Below are positions 7,375 through 14,096 of a stretch of 23,476 nucleotides of DNA, piece by piece. Numbering within the stretch: position 1 is the stretch's first letter; each line of letters begins with the position of its first letter. A program made the position numbers and the translations under genes. A model generated the notes under the pieces. That model was not told the origin of the DNA. It was given only the letters and a program-made list of their open reading frames with translations, and searched no databases. The stretch is from Gaiellasilicea sp031371615 (lineage in GTDB: Bacteria; Actinomycetota; Thermoleophilia; Gaiellales; Gaiellaceae). The DNA lies in contig JANMJY010000221.1 in assembly GCA_031371615.1 (NCBI GenBank), forward strand, positions 1 through 23,476. Direction: 5' to 3'.

Positions 7375-8630
7375 AGCTTCCAGACCTGGTCGCTGAGGCG
7401 GCCCTTCTCACCGGTCGCGTTGCGGAAGTCGACGATCACGGCGCCGTCGCCGACGAGGGCCTCGTAGTCGATGCCCGCGTGGTCGGTCACGATCGCGATG
7501 CAGTCGAAGCTCGCCGGGTCGAGCGGTACCGACGAGAGGCCGTAGTCCGGGAGCTCAGGGACGTGCGGGTCGTGGTAGGAGATCTCCGCGCCTCCGGCCT
7601 GCAGCAGCTCGATCAGCTTCAGCGCGGGGCTCTCCCGCATGTCGGCGATGCCCGGCTTGTACGCGACGCCGAGCACGAGCACCTTCGAGCCCTTCAGCGA
7701 GCGCTGCTTCCCGTGGTTCAGCGCCTGCGAGATCAGCGACCGGCAGTAGTACGGCATGTTCTCGTTGATCTTTCCCGCCAGCTCGATGAACTCGGTGTAG
7801 AAGTTGAACTCGCGCGCCTTCCAGGTCAGATAGAACGGGTCGATCGGGATGCAGTGGCCCCCGAGCCCGGGTCCGGGCTTGAAGCTCATGAAGCCGAACG
7901 GCTTCGTCGCCGCCGCATCGACGACCTCCCAGAAGTCGATCTTCATCCGCTCGCACAGCTGCGCCAGCTCGTTGACGAGCGCGATGTTGACGGAGCGAAA
8001 GATGTTCTCGAGCAGCTTCGTCAGCTCCGCCGACTCGGGCGAGGTGACGCGGTGCACCGTGTCGACCGCCGAGCCGTAGAGCTCCGCTGCGCGGTCTGTG
8101 CACGCCTCGGTGATCCCGCCGACGACCTTGGGCACGTTCTTGGTCGTCCAGTCCTCGCGGCCGGGGTCGACTCGCTCGGGCGAGAACGCGAGGTTGAAGT
8201 CCTCGCCCACGCGAAGCCCGGAAGCCTCCAGCCGCGGCAGCAGCTCTTCCCGCGTCGTGCCGGGATACGTCGTCGACTCGAGCACGACGAGGTGTCCCTT
8301 GCGCAGCCGCTTGGCGATCTCCTCGACGGCCCCGGTGACGATCGATAGGTCGGGCTCGCGCTGCTTCGAGAGCGGCGTCGGCAGCGCGATCAGGATCGCA
8401 TCCGCATCGCGCAGCTCGTCGTAGTCGCTCGTGGCGCGCAGGAGGTTCGCGTCGACCAGTCGCTTCAGTGCCTCCGACGGGACGTCCTCGATGTAGCTCT
8501 CGCCCCGGTTCAGCTGCGCGACGCGCTCGGCGTCGCGCTCGACGAGGAGTACGCTGCGGCCCGCCTCGGCGAACACCTGGGCGAGCGGGACGCCGACGTA
8601 GCCGGCTCCGACAATGGCAACGTCGGTCAT
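7371..8630 (-). CDS. UDP-N-acetylglucosamine/mannosamine 6-dehydrogenase (WbpA/WecC family)
   Basis: A 419-residue NAD-dependent enzyme that oxidises the C6 hydroxyl of a UDP-HexNAc to the uronic acid in two steps. The N-terminal NAD fold is VAIVGAGYVGVPLAQVF. Then come PTPLSKQREPDLS, ESTTYPGTTREEL and FSPERVDPG, followed by the central helix KLLENIFRSVNIALVNELAQ. The catalytic cysteine is C260 in GPGLGGHCIPIDPFYL. The C-terminal sugar-binding domain contains VLGVAYKPGIADMRESP. Length and motifs fit the WbpA/WecC branch rather than UDP-glucose dehydrogenase. With the WbpB- and WbpD-like genes immediately downstream, UDP-GlcNAc is the favoured substrate. It is the first gene of the minus-strand operon, starts with ATG at 8630, and is divergent from tRNA-Lys across 68 bp. 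Confidence 0.9.
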   Translation of the reverse strand: MTDVAIVGAGYVGVPLAQVFAEAGRSVLLVERDAERVAQLNRGESYIEDVPSEALKRLVDANLLRATSDYDELRDADAILIALPTPLSKQREPDLSIVTGAVEEIAKRLRKGHLVVLESTTYPGTTREELLPRLEASGLRVGEDFNLAFSPERVDPGREDWTTKNVPKVVGGITEACTDRAAELYGSAVDTVHRVTSPESAELTKLLENIFRSVNIALVNELAQLCERMKIDFWEVVDAAATKPFGFMSFKPGPGLGGHCIPIDPFYLTWKAREFNFYTEFIELAGKINENMPYYCRSLISQALNHGKQRSLKGSKVLVLGVAYKPGIADMRESPALKLIELLQAGGAEISYHDPHVPELPDYGLSSVPLDPASFDCIAIVTDHAGIDYEALVGDGAVIVDFRNATGEKGRLSDQVWKL

Positions 8631-8661
8631 CGGCGCGGAATCGTACAGAGGTGGGCCCCAG

Positions 8662-8688
8662 TTGTGAGTACAGTCGACCGGCTACAAT
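8662..8688 (+). promoter_or_regulatory. Putative promoter of tRNA-Lys
   Basis: TACAAT at 8683-8688 is a good -10 box, 10 bases before the mature tRNA 5' end. TTGTGA at 8662-8667 could be a -35 box, but the 15-bp spacer is short. The position just upstream of a tRNA is the main support. Confidence 0.45.
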
Positions 8689-8698
8689 CCGCCGCCGC

Positions 8699-8771
8699 GG
8701 GCCGTTAGCTCAGCTGGTAGAGCAGGGGACTCTTAATCCCAAGGTCGAAGGTTCGATCCCTTCACGGCCCA
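8699..8771 (+). tRNA. tRNA-Lys (anticodon CTT)
   Basis: A 73-nt cloverleaf: acceptor GGGCCGT/ACGGCCC, D-arm GCTC-AGCTGGTA-GAGC, and anticodon loop CTCTTAA with CTT at 8732-8734, reading AAG. The variable loop is AGGTC, and the T-arm is GAAGG-TTCGATC-CCTTC. The discriminator is A and the 3' CCA is not encoded (TCC follows). The first anticodon-stem pair is a G-A mismatch (8725 with 8741); the other four pairs are sound. Confidence 0.97.
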
Positions 8772-8785
8772 TCCTTATGGCGCAA

Positions 8786-8814
8786 GATCGGCATCTGCCG
8801 AGCAGATTCCGATC
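8786..8814 (+). other. Strong hairpin downstream of tRNA-Lys, possible U-less terminator
   Basis: GATCGG (8786-8791) pairs with CCGATC (8809-8814), and ATCTGC (8793-8798) pairs with GCAGAT (8802-8807) around a CGA loop. The result is a 12-bp stem broken by one C/T mismatch. GCGC flanks both sides. No T-run follows, so it may end the tRNA transcript without a U tail or serve as a processing site. Confidence 0.45.
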
Positions 8815-8894
8815 GCGCTAAGACCCCTGAAGCTGCGAGGGATGGATTCGGGGCTCGCTCTTTTTGGGTTGAAGCCCGATACCTTGAGGGTCCT

Positions 8895-11792
8895 TTGACA
8901 CGTCCTGTAACCAACCAATCTGCAGACGGCGAGCAGCCCGCCGTTGCCCGCGTGCGCACGGGCGAGATCACGGCCTCCCCGGCGGAGCTCGCGTCGATCC
9001 TCCGCCACGTCGGCGACGGAATCACCGCGCAGGGCCCCGACGGCCGGCTCGTCTACGCGAACGACGCTGCCGCGCGGCTCTGCGGGCTGGAGACCGCCGA
9101 GGAGATGCTCGCTCTCCCCGGCGCCGAGCTGCTCGAGCGGTTCGAGATCCTCGGCGAGGACAGGGCTCCGTTCCCGATCGAAGACCTCCCGAGTCGGCGA
9201 GCTCTCGTCACCCGCTCCCCGCGGGAAGCCGTCCTCTGCTACCGCACGCGCTCGAGCGGCGACGAACGCTGGTCGGTCGTGCAGTCGACGCCGATCGTGA
9301 CGCCCGAGGGTCACGTCCAGCTTGTGATCAACGTCTTTCGCGATATCACCGAGGAGCGCGACGCCGAGGTGAGGCTCCACTTCCTCGCGGAGGCGGGCTC
9401 GCTGCTCTCGGCCTCGCTCGACTACGAGGCGACGCTCGCCGATCTGGCCGGACTGCTCGTGCCGCGTATCGCGGACTACTGCATCGTCGACGCGCTCGAC
9501 GAGGACGGCACGCTGCGGCAGGTGGTGATCTCGCACCGTGATCCGGAGCGCGAGGAGCTGTTGCGTGAGCTGAGGCGGCGCTACCCGCCCGAGGCAAACG
9601 AGGCGCACCCGGTGACGCAGGTGCTCAAGCTCCGGACGCCGTTCCTCGTCGACGATGCCCGCGCGGGCGAACTGTCCCGGGCCGCAGTCGACGAGGAGCA
9701 TCTGGCCTTCTACGAGGCGCTCGGCGCGCTCTCGTACATCGTCGTCCCGCTCGAGGCGCGCGGCCGCCTGCTCGGGACGATCTCCCTCGGAACGGGTGAG
9801 TCGGGCCGGCGCTTCGGTGCCACCGACCTCGAGTTGACGCACGAGATCGCCAGGCGAGCCGCGCTCGCGATCGACAACGCCCTCCTCTTCCGGGCGGCCC
9901 AGGAGTCGTACGCCCAGCTCGACACGATGCTCCGCTCGGCCCCGGTCGGGATCGGCTTCTGGGATCGCGACCTTCGCTTCGTCCGCGTCAACGATGCCCT
10001 CGCCACCCTGAACAGGCTCCCGCCCGAGGAGCACATCGGAAGAACGCTCGGCGAGGTGATTCCGACCCTCGCTCCCGCGCTCGAGCCGCTCTACCGCCGC
10101 GTGATCGAGTCGGGCGAGCCGGTCGTCCACACCGAGTCCACCGACGACGCTGCCCTGCACATCGGTGAGCGTCGCCACTGGCTCTCGAGCTACTACCCCG
10201 TTCGCACAGCCGACGGCGAGACGATCGGGGTCGGCGGGTTGATCATCGAGATCACCGACCGTAAGCGGGCCGACGACCGCCTGCGGCTGCTCGCCGAGGC
10301 GGGCGAGCTCTTCTCCACTTCGCTCGACCGTGACGAGATCGCCGCCCGAATCGCCCAGGTCGCGGTGCCGCGGCTGGCCGACACGTGCAACGTCTACGTG
10401 GCCTCGGGCGACCACCTCGAGCGCGTTGCCTGCGTGAGCGACGACCCGAGGCTCCGGCCGACCCTCGAGGCCCTACCGGCGTCCTTCGCGCTCGAAGGCG
10501 CCGGGACAGGCGCGCTGGCGAGAGTGTTCGAGACCCGCGAGCCGGTGCTGCTCGCGACGGTCACAGACGAGTACCTCGCCGAACTGGGTCGTCTCGGCGC
10601 CGATTCTACGACGTTCGGCGCGATCGGCACCCGTTCGTTGATGCTGCTGCCGATCGCCGCCCGTGGCGAGTCTCTCGGCGTCATGACGCTCGGCTCGCGC
10701 CAGCCCGAGCGCTTCGACGAGCACGACCTCGACCTCGGCCAGGAGCTCGCCGGGCGGGCCGCAGTGGCGATCGACAGCGCCCAGCTCTTCCGGGCCGTCG
10801 AGTCGCGCGCACAGGCGGCGCAGGCGCTGGAGTTCGTCGGCGACGGTGTCTTCCTCGTCGGGCGCGACGGAGTCGTCCGGCTCTGGAACCCTGCCGCGTC
10901 CCGGATCACCGGGCTGGCGGAGGCCGACGTCGCCGGAGCGCCGGCCGTCCGGGTGCTCGCCGGGTGGCCGCTCGACCAGGTCGGCGAGCGGCCGCAGACC
11001 TTTCCCGTCGACGGCCCTCGCGGGGAGCTCTGGCTCTCGCTCACGGCGGCGAAGTTCTCTCACGGCACGGTCTTCGCGTTCCGCGATCTGACCGAGGAGC
11101 GGGCGATCGAGCAGCTGAAGAGCGACTTCGTCTCCACGGTCTCGCACGAGCTGCGCACCCCGCTGGCGGCGATCTACGGGGCTGCGATGACGCTCAGGCG
11201 CGACGACGTCGTGCTCGGCGACGACCAGCAGGAAGGGATGCTCGCCGTGATCGCCGGCGAGTCGGAACGGCTCGCTCGGATCGTCAACGACATCCTGCTC
11301 GCGAGCCGGCTCGACTCCGGCGCCGCACCCTTCGACATCGGCCGGGCCGATGCGCTCGAGATCGCGCGTGGCGTTCTGGCTGCTGCGGAGACGCACCTCC
11401 CGGCCGGCATCGAGCTGGTGCTCACCGCTCCGGCTTCAGACGTGCACGTCGCGGCCGACCCCGACGGGCTCCGGCAGGTGCTCGTCAACCTGGTCGAGAA
11501 CGCGGTCAAGTACTCGCCGGAGGGCGGCCGCGTCGAGCTCGAGCTGGAACCGGCCCAAGGGCGGGTTCGCTTCGCCGTCCGCGACCGGGGCCTCGGGATT
11601 CCCCTGGCCGAGCACGAGCGGATCTTCGAGAAGTTCTTCCGCCTCGACCCGAATCTCTCACGCGGCGTCGGAGGCACCGGGCTCGGGCTCTACATCTGCC
11701 GGGAGATCGTGCGCGGGATGGGCGGGCGGATCCGCGTCGAGTCCGATCGCGGGCGCGGCTCGACCTTCTCGTTCGAGCTGCCGCTGGCGTGA
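8895..11792 (+). CDS. Soluble multi-PAS/GAF sensor histidine kinase
   Basis: A 965-residue hybrid sensor with, in order: PAS (about 30-155, ending VFRDITEERDAE), GAF (about 165-332), PAS (about 340-460, ending IIEITDRKRADD), GAF (about 463-625), PAS (about 640-738), then the kinase core. H751 in DFVSTVSHELRTPLAAIYGA is the phospho-acceptor. The ATPase domain shows N869 (NLVENAVKYSPEGG), the G1 box (RDRGLGIPL), the F box (FEKFF) and the G2 box (GGTGLGLYICREIV). No membrane helix is visible, so it senses internal signals through PAS/GAF ligands or chromophores that the sequence does not identify. No response regulator lies beside it. The start TTG at 8895 is chosen because GAGGG sits 4 nt upstream; a later GTG is possible. 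Its stop overlaps the start of the next gene (GTGA). Confidence 0.9.
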   Translation: MTRPVTNQSADGEQPAVARVRTGEITASPAELASILRHVGDGITAQGPDGRLVYANDAAARLCGLETAEEMLALPGAELLERFEILGEDRAPFPIEDLPSRRALVTRSPREAVLCYRTRSSGDERWSVVQSTPIVTPEGHVQLVINVFRDITEERDAEVRLHFLAEAGSLLSASLDYEATLADLAGLLVPRIADYCIVDALDEDGTLRQVVISHRDPEREELLRELRRRYPPEANEAHPVTQVLKLRTPFLVDDARAGELSRAAVDEEHLAFYEALGALSYIVVPLEARGRLLGTISLGTGESGRRFGATDLELTHEIARRAALAIDNALLFRAAQESYAQLDTMLRSAPVGIGFWDRDLRFVRVNDALATLNRLPPEEHIGRTLGEVIPTLAPALEPLYRRVIESGEPVVHTESTDDAALHIGERRHWLSSYYPVRTADGETIGVGGLIIEITDRKRADDRLRLLAEAGELFSTSLDRDEIAARIAQVAVPRLADTCNVYVASGDHLERVACVSDDPRLRPTLEALPASFALEGAGTGALARVFETREPVLLATVTDEYLAELGRLGADSTTFGAIGTRSLMLLPIAARGESLGVMTLGSRQPERFDEHDLDLGQELAGRAAVAIDSAQLFRAVESRAQAAQALEFVGDGVFLVGRDGVVRLWNPAASRITGLAEADVAGAPAVRVLAGWPLDQVGERPQTFPVDGPRGELWLSLTAAKFSHGTVFAFRDLTEERAIEQLKSDFVSTVSHELRTPLAAIYGAAMTLRRDDVVLGDDQQEGMLAVIAGESERLARIVNDILLASRLDSGAAPFDIGRADALEIARGVLAAAETHLPAGIELVLTAPASDVHVAADPDGLRQVLVNLVENAVKYSPEGGRVELELEPAQGRVRFAVRDRGLGIPLAEHERIFEKFFRLDPNLSRGVGGTGLGLYICREIVRGMGGRIRVESDRGRGSTFSFELPLA

Positions 11793-12694
11793 AGCGCACA
11801 CTCTTCGTGACGCTCGGGCTGCTGGTCGTGACAGCCGCGCTGATCTCGCTCGCAGCCTGGGAGCCGTGGAAGTCCCGCGAGCGCGAGCACGAGGTCGCAT
11901 GGATCGAGGCTTACGCCGCCTGGAGCGACCGGATCGACGCCGGGCTGTCCAGCGGTGACTATCTGCCCGGGGCGGAGTGCGAGGAGGAGTACGCGAGGGA
12001 GGTCGGCGACCCACCGGGACGACTCGCGGCTGCCGCGGAGATCGTACTGGCCGGCTGCAAACGGCTGCGGAATTCCATTGCAGCCTCGGACCTGCAGGCG
12101 GGCAGCGAGGAGTGGTACTCCGTTCGCGATGCCGTCCTCGCGGATCTGACCGACCGGCGGGCACGCGTCGCCTCCCCTGAGCGATCGCCTGAGCTTGCCG
12201 CGCAGGCAGCGTCGCTCGCCGGCACGCACCCCGAGGTGCTGTGCTGGTCGAGCACGAACTGGCACGAGCTAGCCGAGGAGTGGAGCCTGATCCAGGTGGA
12301 CGAGCTTTGGCCAATCGGATTCGCTGACCAGGAAGGTGGTCGGATTCACCTGGCGCCGGAGATCTGCGGTCCGCTCCATCGCTTCTTCAGTGGCAGCTAT
12401 GCGCCCAACCTCAACGACGACAGCCTCGTCCTCGCGACCGCCCTCGTCACTCTCGCGCATGAGGCCGAGCACCTCCGCAGTCCTGAGTTCACCGAGGCCC
12501 AGGTCGAGTGCGTGGCGATCCAGCGCGTGCGGGATCTCGTCCGCGCCTCCGGCAGGAAGCGGTCGTACGAAGACCTGATGACCGGCCTAGCCTGGGACGT
12601 CGGGTATCCGAACGTACCTCCGGAATATCGGACGGCTGAGTGCCATGACGGTGGTGCACTCGACGTTCGGCCCGAGACGTCTGTTTGGCCGTAG
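11789..12694 (+). CDS. Membrane-anchored protein with HExxH motif, putative metallopeptidase
   Basis: A 301-residue protein of no family I can name. Residues 4-23 (LFVTLGLLVVTAALISLAAW) form a single membrane anchor or uncleaved signal, with the rest outside the membrane. Residues 224-228 are HEAEH in a helix (VTLAHEAEHLRS), followed by FTEAQVECVAIQ, where E236 or E240 could be the third zinc ligand, as in gluzincin peptidases. I recall similar actinobacterial proteins with the pattern HE..H ... EA..EC..(L/I)Q, but have no function for them. Several Cys (for example C241) could form disulphides. The GTG at 11789 overlaps the histidine kinase stop, so the pair is translationally coupled and may be functionally linked. 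It ends 9 bp before a strong terminator hairpin. Peptidase activity is an inference from the motif only. Confidence 0.72.
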   Translation: MKRTLFVTLGLLVVTAALISLAAWEPWKSREREHEVAWIEAYAAWSDRIDAGLSSGDYLPGAECEEEYAREVGDPPGRLAAAAEIVLAGCKRLRNSIAASDLQAGSEEWYSVRDAVLADLTDRRARVASPERSPELAAQAASLAGTHPEVLCWSSTNWHELAEEWSLIQVDELWPIGFADQEGGRIHLAPEICGPLHRFFSGSYAPNLNDDSLVLATALVTLAHEAEHLRSPEFTEAQVECVAIQRVRDLVRASGRKRSYEDLMTGLAWDVGYPNVPPEYRTAECHDGGALDVRPETSVWP

Positions 12695-12703
12695 GCCAAC
12701 GAG

Positions 12704-12729
12704 AAGAGGCGGCCCGCAGGCCGCCTCTT
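12704..12729. terminator. Bidirectional terminator hairpin
   Basis: AAGAGGCGGCC (12704-12714) and GGCCGCCTCTT (12719-12729) form an 11-bp perfect, GC-rich stem with a CGCA tetraloop. It lies between the convergent HExxH gene and the small membrane protein gene. The stem itself ends in CTCTT on both strands, but no longer T-run follows. Confidence 0.75.
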
Positions 12730-12756
12730 GCTCGAGCGTGGATACAGCTAGTTGGA

Positions 12757-12981
12757 CTAGACGCGCGGGCCGTCCTCGACGTAGGTCGTCGTCCGGCGCG
12801 AGCCGTTGGCGAAGCCGCCCCACGACGACCAGAAGATCATCGAGAGGACGAGACCGAGAGCGCCGACGACCATGAGGATGACGCCGATCGTCTGCAGCTC
12901 GAGACCAGAGACCGTGGCGTTGACGGCCCAGGTCAGGATCGCCCCGACGGCGATCAGAAAGATGCTCACTCCAAGACCCAT
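12757..12981 (-). CDS. Small two-helix membrane protein (DUF6458-like)
   Basis: A 74-residue protein starting MGLGVSIFLIAVGAILTWAV. It has two membrane helices (about 5-21 and 30-50) joined by the short loop NATVSGLELQ, and a polar, Arg-containing tail (SRRTTTYVEDGPRV). The pattern GxSIFLIAVGAIL ... VSG(L/V)(E/D)LQTIG(V/W)ILM matches a family widespread in Actinobacteria with no known role. The frame is open 22 codons further upstream, but the ATG at 12981 is clearly right: it has the perfect ribosome binding site AAGGAGG 7 nt upstream. It is transcribed divergently from the cytochrome oxidase operon across 113 bp, and ends near the shared terminator hairpin. Confidence 0.85.
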   Translation of the reverse strand: MGLGVSIFLIAVGAILTWAVNATVSGLELQTIGVILMVVGALGLVLSMIFWSSWGGFANGSRRTTTYVEDGPRV

Positions 12982-12988
12982 TTTCGCT

Positions 12989-12995
12989 CCTCCTT
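12989..12995 (-). promoter_or_regulatory. Consensus Shine-Dalgarno that sets the start of the small membrane protein
   Basis: AAGGAGG on the minus strand, 7 nt from ATG 12981. It is the strongest ribosome binding site in the window and excludes the longer upstream reading of the gene. Confidence 0.85.
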
Positions 12996-13045
12996 GATAG
13001 GCGGGGGTGCCTTCTTGCTGTGCCCGTTTTCCCGGGCCCTCTACC

Positions 13046-13065
13046 AAACGATTGAAGCGTCGTTT
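13046..13065. promoter_or_regulatory. Inverted repeat upstream of the oxidase operon, possible operator
   Basis: AAACGA (13046-13051) and TCGTTT (13060-13065) are a perfect 6-bp inverted repeat separated by 8 nt (TTGAAGCG). It ends 29 bp before the subunit II start, in the divergent intergenic region. Size and position fit a dimeric repressor or activator site, but no regulator is identified. Confidence 0.3.
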
Positions 13066-13094
13066 CAGGTGCGGGTTGCGGTAGGCTCGCCGCG

Positions 13095-14096
13095 GTGCGC
13101 AGGGGCTCCATCGTCCGCATCACGATCTACGGCGTCCTCGCGGGCATCGCCGCGTCGCTGGTCGCCGTGCTGGTCCCGTGGCTGCCCACCTCGGCCTCCG
13201 AGGAGATGGACCGGATCGAGTTCGCGTTCTGGTTCACGACCGTCATCTGCATCGGCGTCTTCTCGGTCGTGGCGGCCGCGATCATCTACTCGATCCTCAA
13301 CTTCCGCGTCCAGCCCGAGGACGAGTCCGACGGGCCTCCGATCCACGGGCACACCGGCCTCGAGATCGTCTGGACGGCGATCCCGGCGGTGCTCGTGACC
13401 GCGATCGCGATCGTCAGCGCAATCGTGCTGGCGAGAAACGACGACGCCGGCCCGAACCCGATTCGCATCGCGGTGACCGCGCAGCAGTTCGCATGGAAGT
13501 TCGAGTACCCCGGCGACAAGAAGGTCGTGTCCGGGGAGCTCGTGCTGCCGGTCGACAAGCCGGTGAAACTGACGCTGCATTCCCTCGACGTGATCCACTC
13601 CTTCTGGGTTCCCGAGTTCGGCCAGAAGTCCGATGCCGTCCCCGGGGTGGAGACGACACTCGTGATCACGCCGACGAAGAAGGGCAAGTACAGGGTTATC
13701 TGCACCGAGCTTTGCGGTCTCGGGCACTCCACCATGCGCGCGCCCGTCCGCGTCGTCGACCAGGCGACGTACGAGAAGTTCCTGGCCGACAAGGCTGGAG
13801 CCGGCGCTCCTGACGAGACCTCGGGCAAGTCGATCTTCACGGCGGCGGGCTGCAGCGGTTGTCATGCCTTTGCGCCCGCTGGTAGCGACGCAGAGGTGGG
13901 GCCGAAGCTGGACAACGTCGATCCACGCGGGCGGCCGGTGGACGAATTCCTGCGGGAGTCGATCGAAAATCCGAACGCTTTCGTCGAGCCCGGGTTCCAG
14001 CCCGACGTGATGCCCAGCACCTACGCCAAGACGCTCACCGGCAAGCAACTCGACGCGCTCGTGCAGTATCTGGTCGACGGACAGAAGGGGAGTTAG
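13095..14096 (+). CDS. ctaC: Cytochrome c oxidase subunit II with fused cytochrome c domain (caa3 type)
   Basis: A 333-residue membrane protein that takes electrons from cytochrome c and passes them through CuA to subunit I. There is a hydrophobic N-terminal segment (7-30) and two helices (42-68 and 88-112), then the cupredoxin domain. The CuA ligands are H168 (VIHSFWVPEF), C203, C207, H211 and M214 (CTELCGLGHSTM), with E205 between the cysteines. The C-terminal domain is a class I cytochrome c: C253-x-x-C256-H257 (GCSGCH), with the axial Met probably M306 (PDVMPSTY). The fused cytochrome marks the caa3 type. The GTG start at 13095 gives the expected N-terminus, though no clear ribosome binding site precedes it. 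It is the first gene of the operon; its stop and the next start share one base (TAGTG). Confidence 0.95.
   Translation: MRRGSIVRITIYGVLAGIAASLVAVLVPWLPTSASEEMDRIEFAFWFTTVICIGVFSVVAAAIIYSILNFRVQPEDESDGPPIHGHTGLEIVWTAIPAVLVTAIAIVSAIVLARNDDAGPNPIRIAVTAQQFAWKFEYPGDKKVVSGELVLPVDKPVKLTLHSLDVIHSFWVPEFGQKSDAVPGVETTLVITPTKKGKYRVICTELCGLGHSTMRAPVRVVDQATYEKFLADKAGAGAPDETSGKSIFTAAGCSGCHAFAPAGSDAEVGPKLDNVDPRGRPVDEFLRESIENPNAFVEPGFQPDVMPSTYAKTLTGKQLDALVQYLVDGQKGS

Noticed and set aside
8775..10415. Long open frame of 546 codons on the minus strand opposite the histidine kinase
   Set aside because: Rich in Arg, Asp and Glu without any motif, and antisense to a protein with clear PAS, GAF and kinase motifs; an effect of high GC.
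12982..13047. Longer N-terminus for the small membrane protein
   Set aside because: The consensus Shine-Dalgarno lies inside it, 7 nt before the ATG at 12981.
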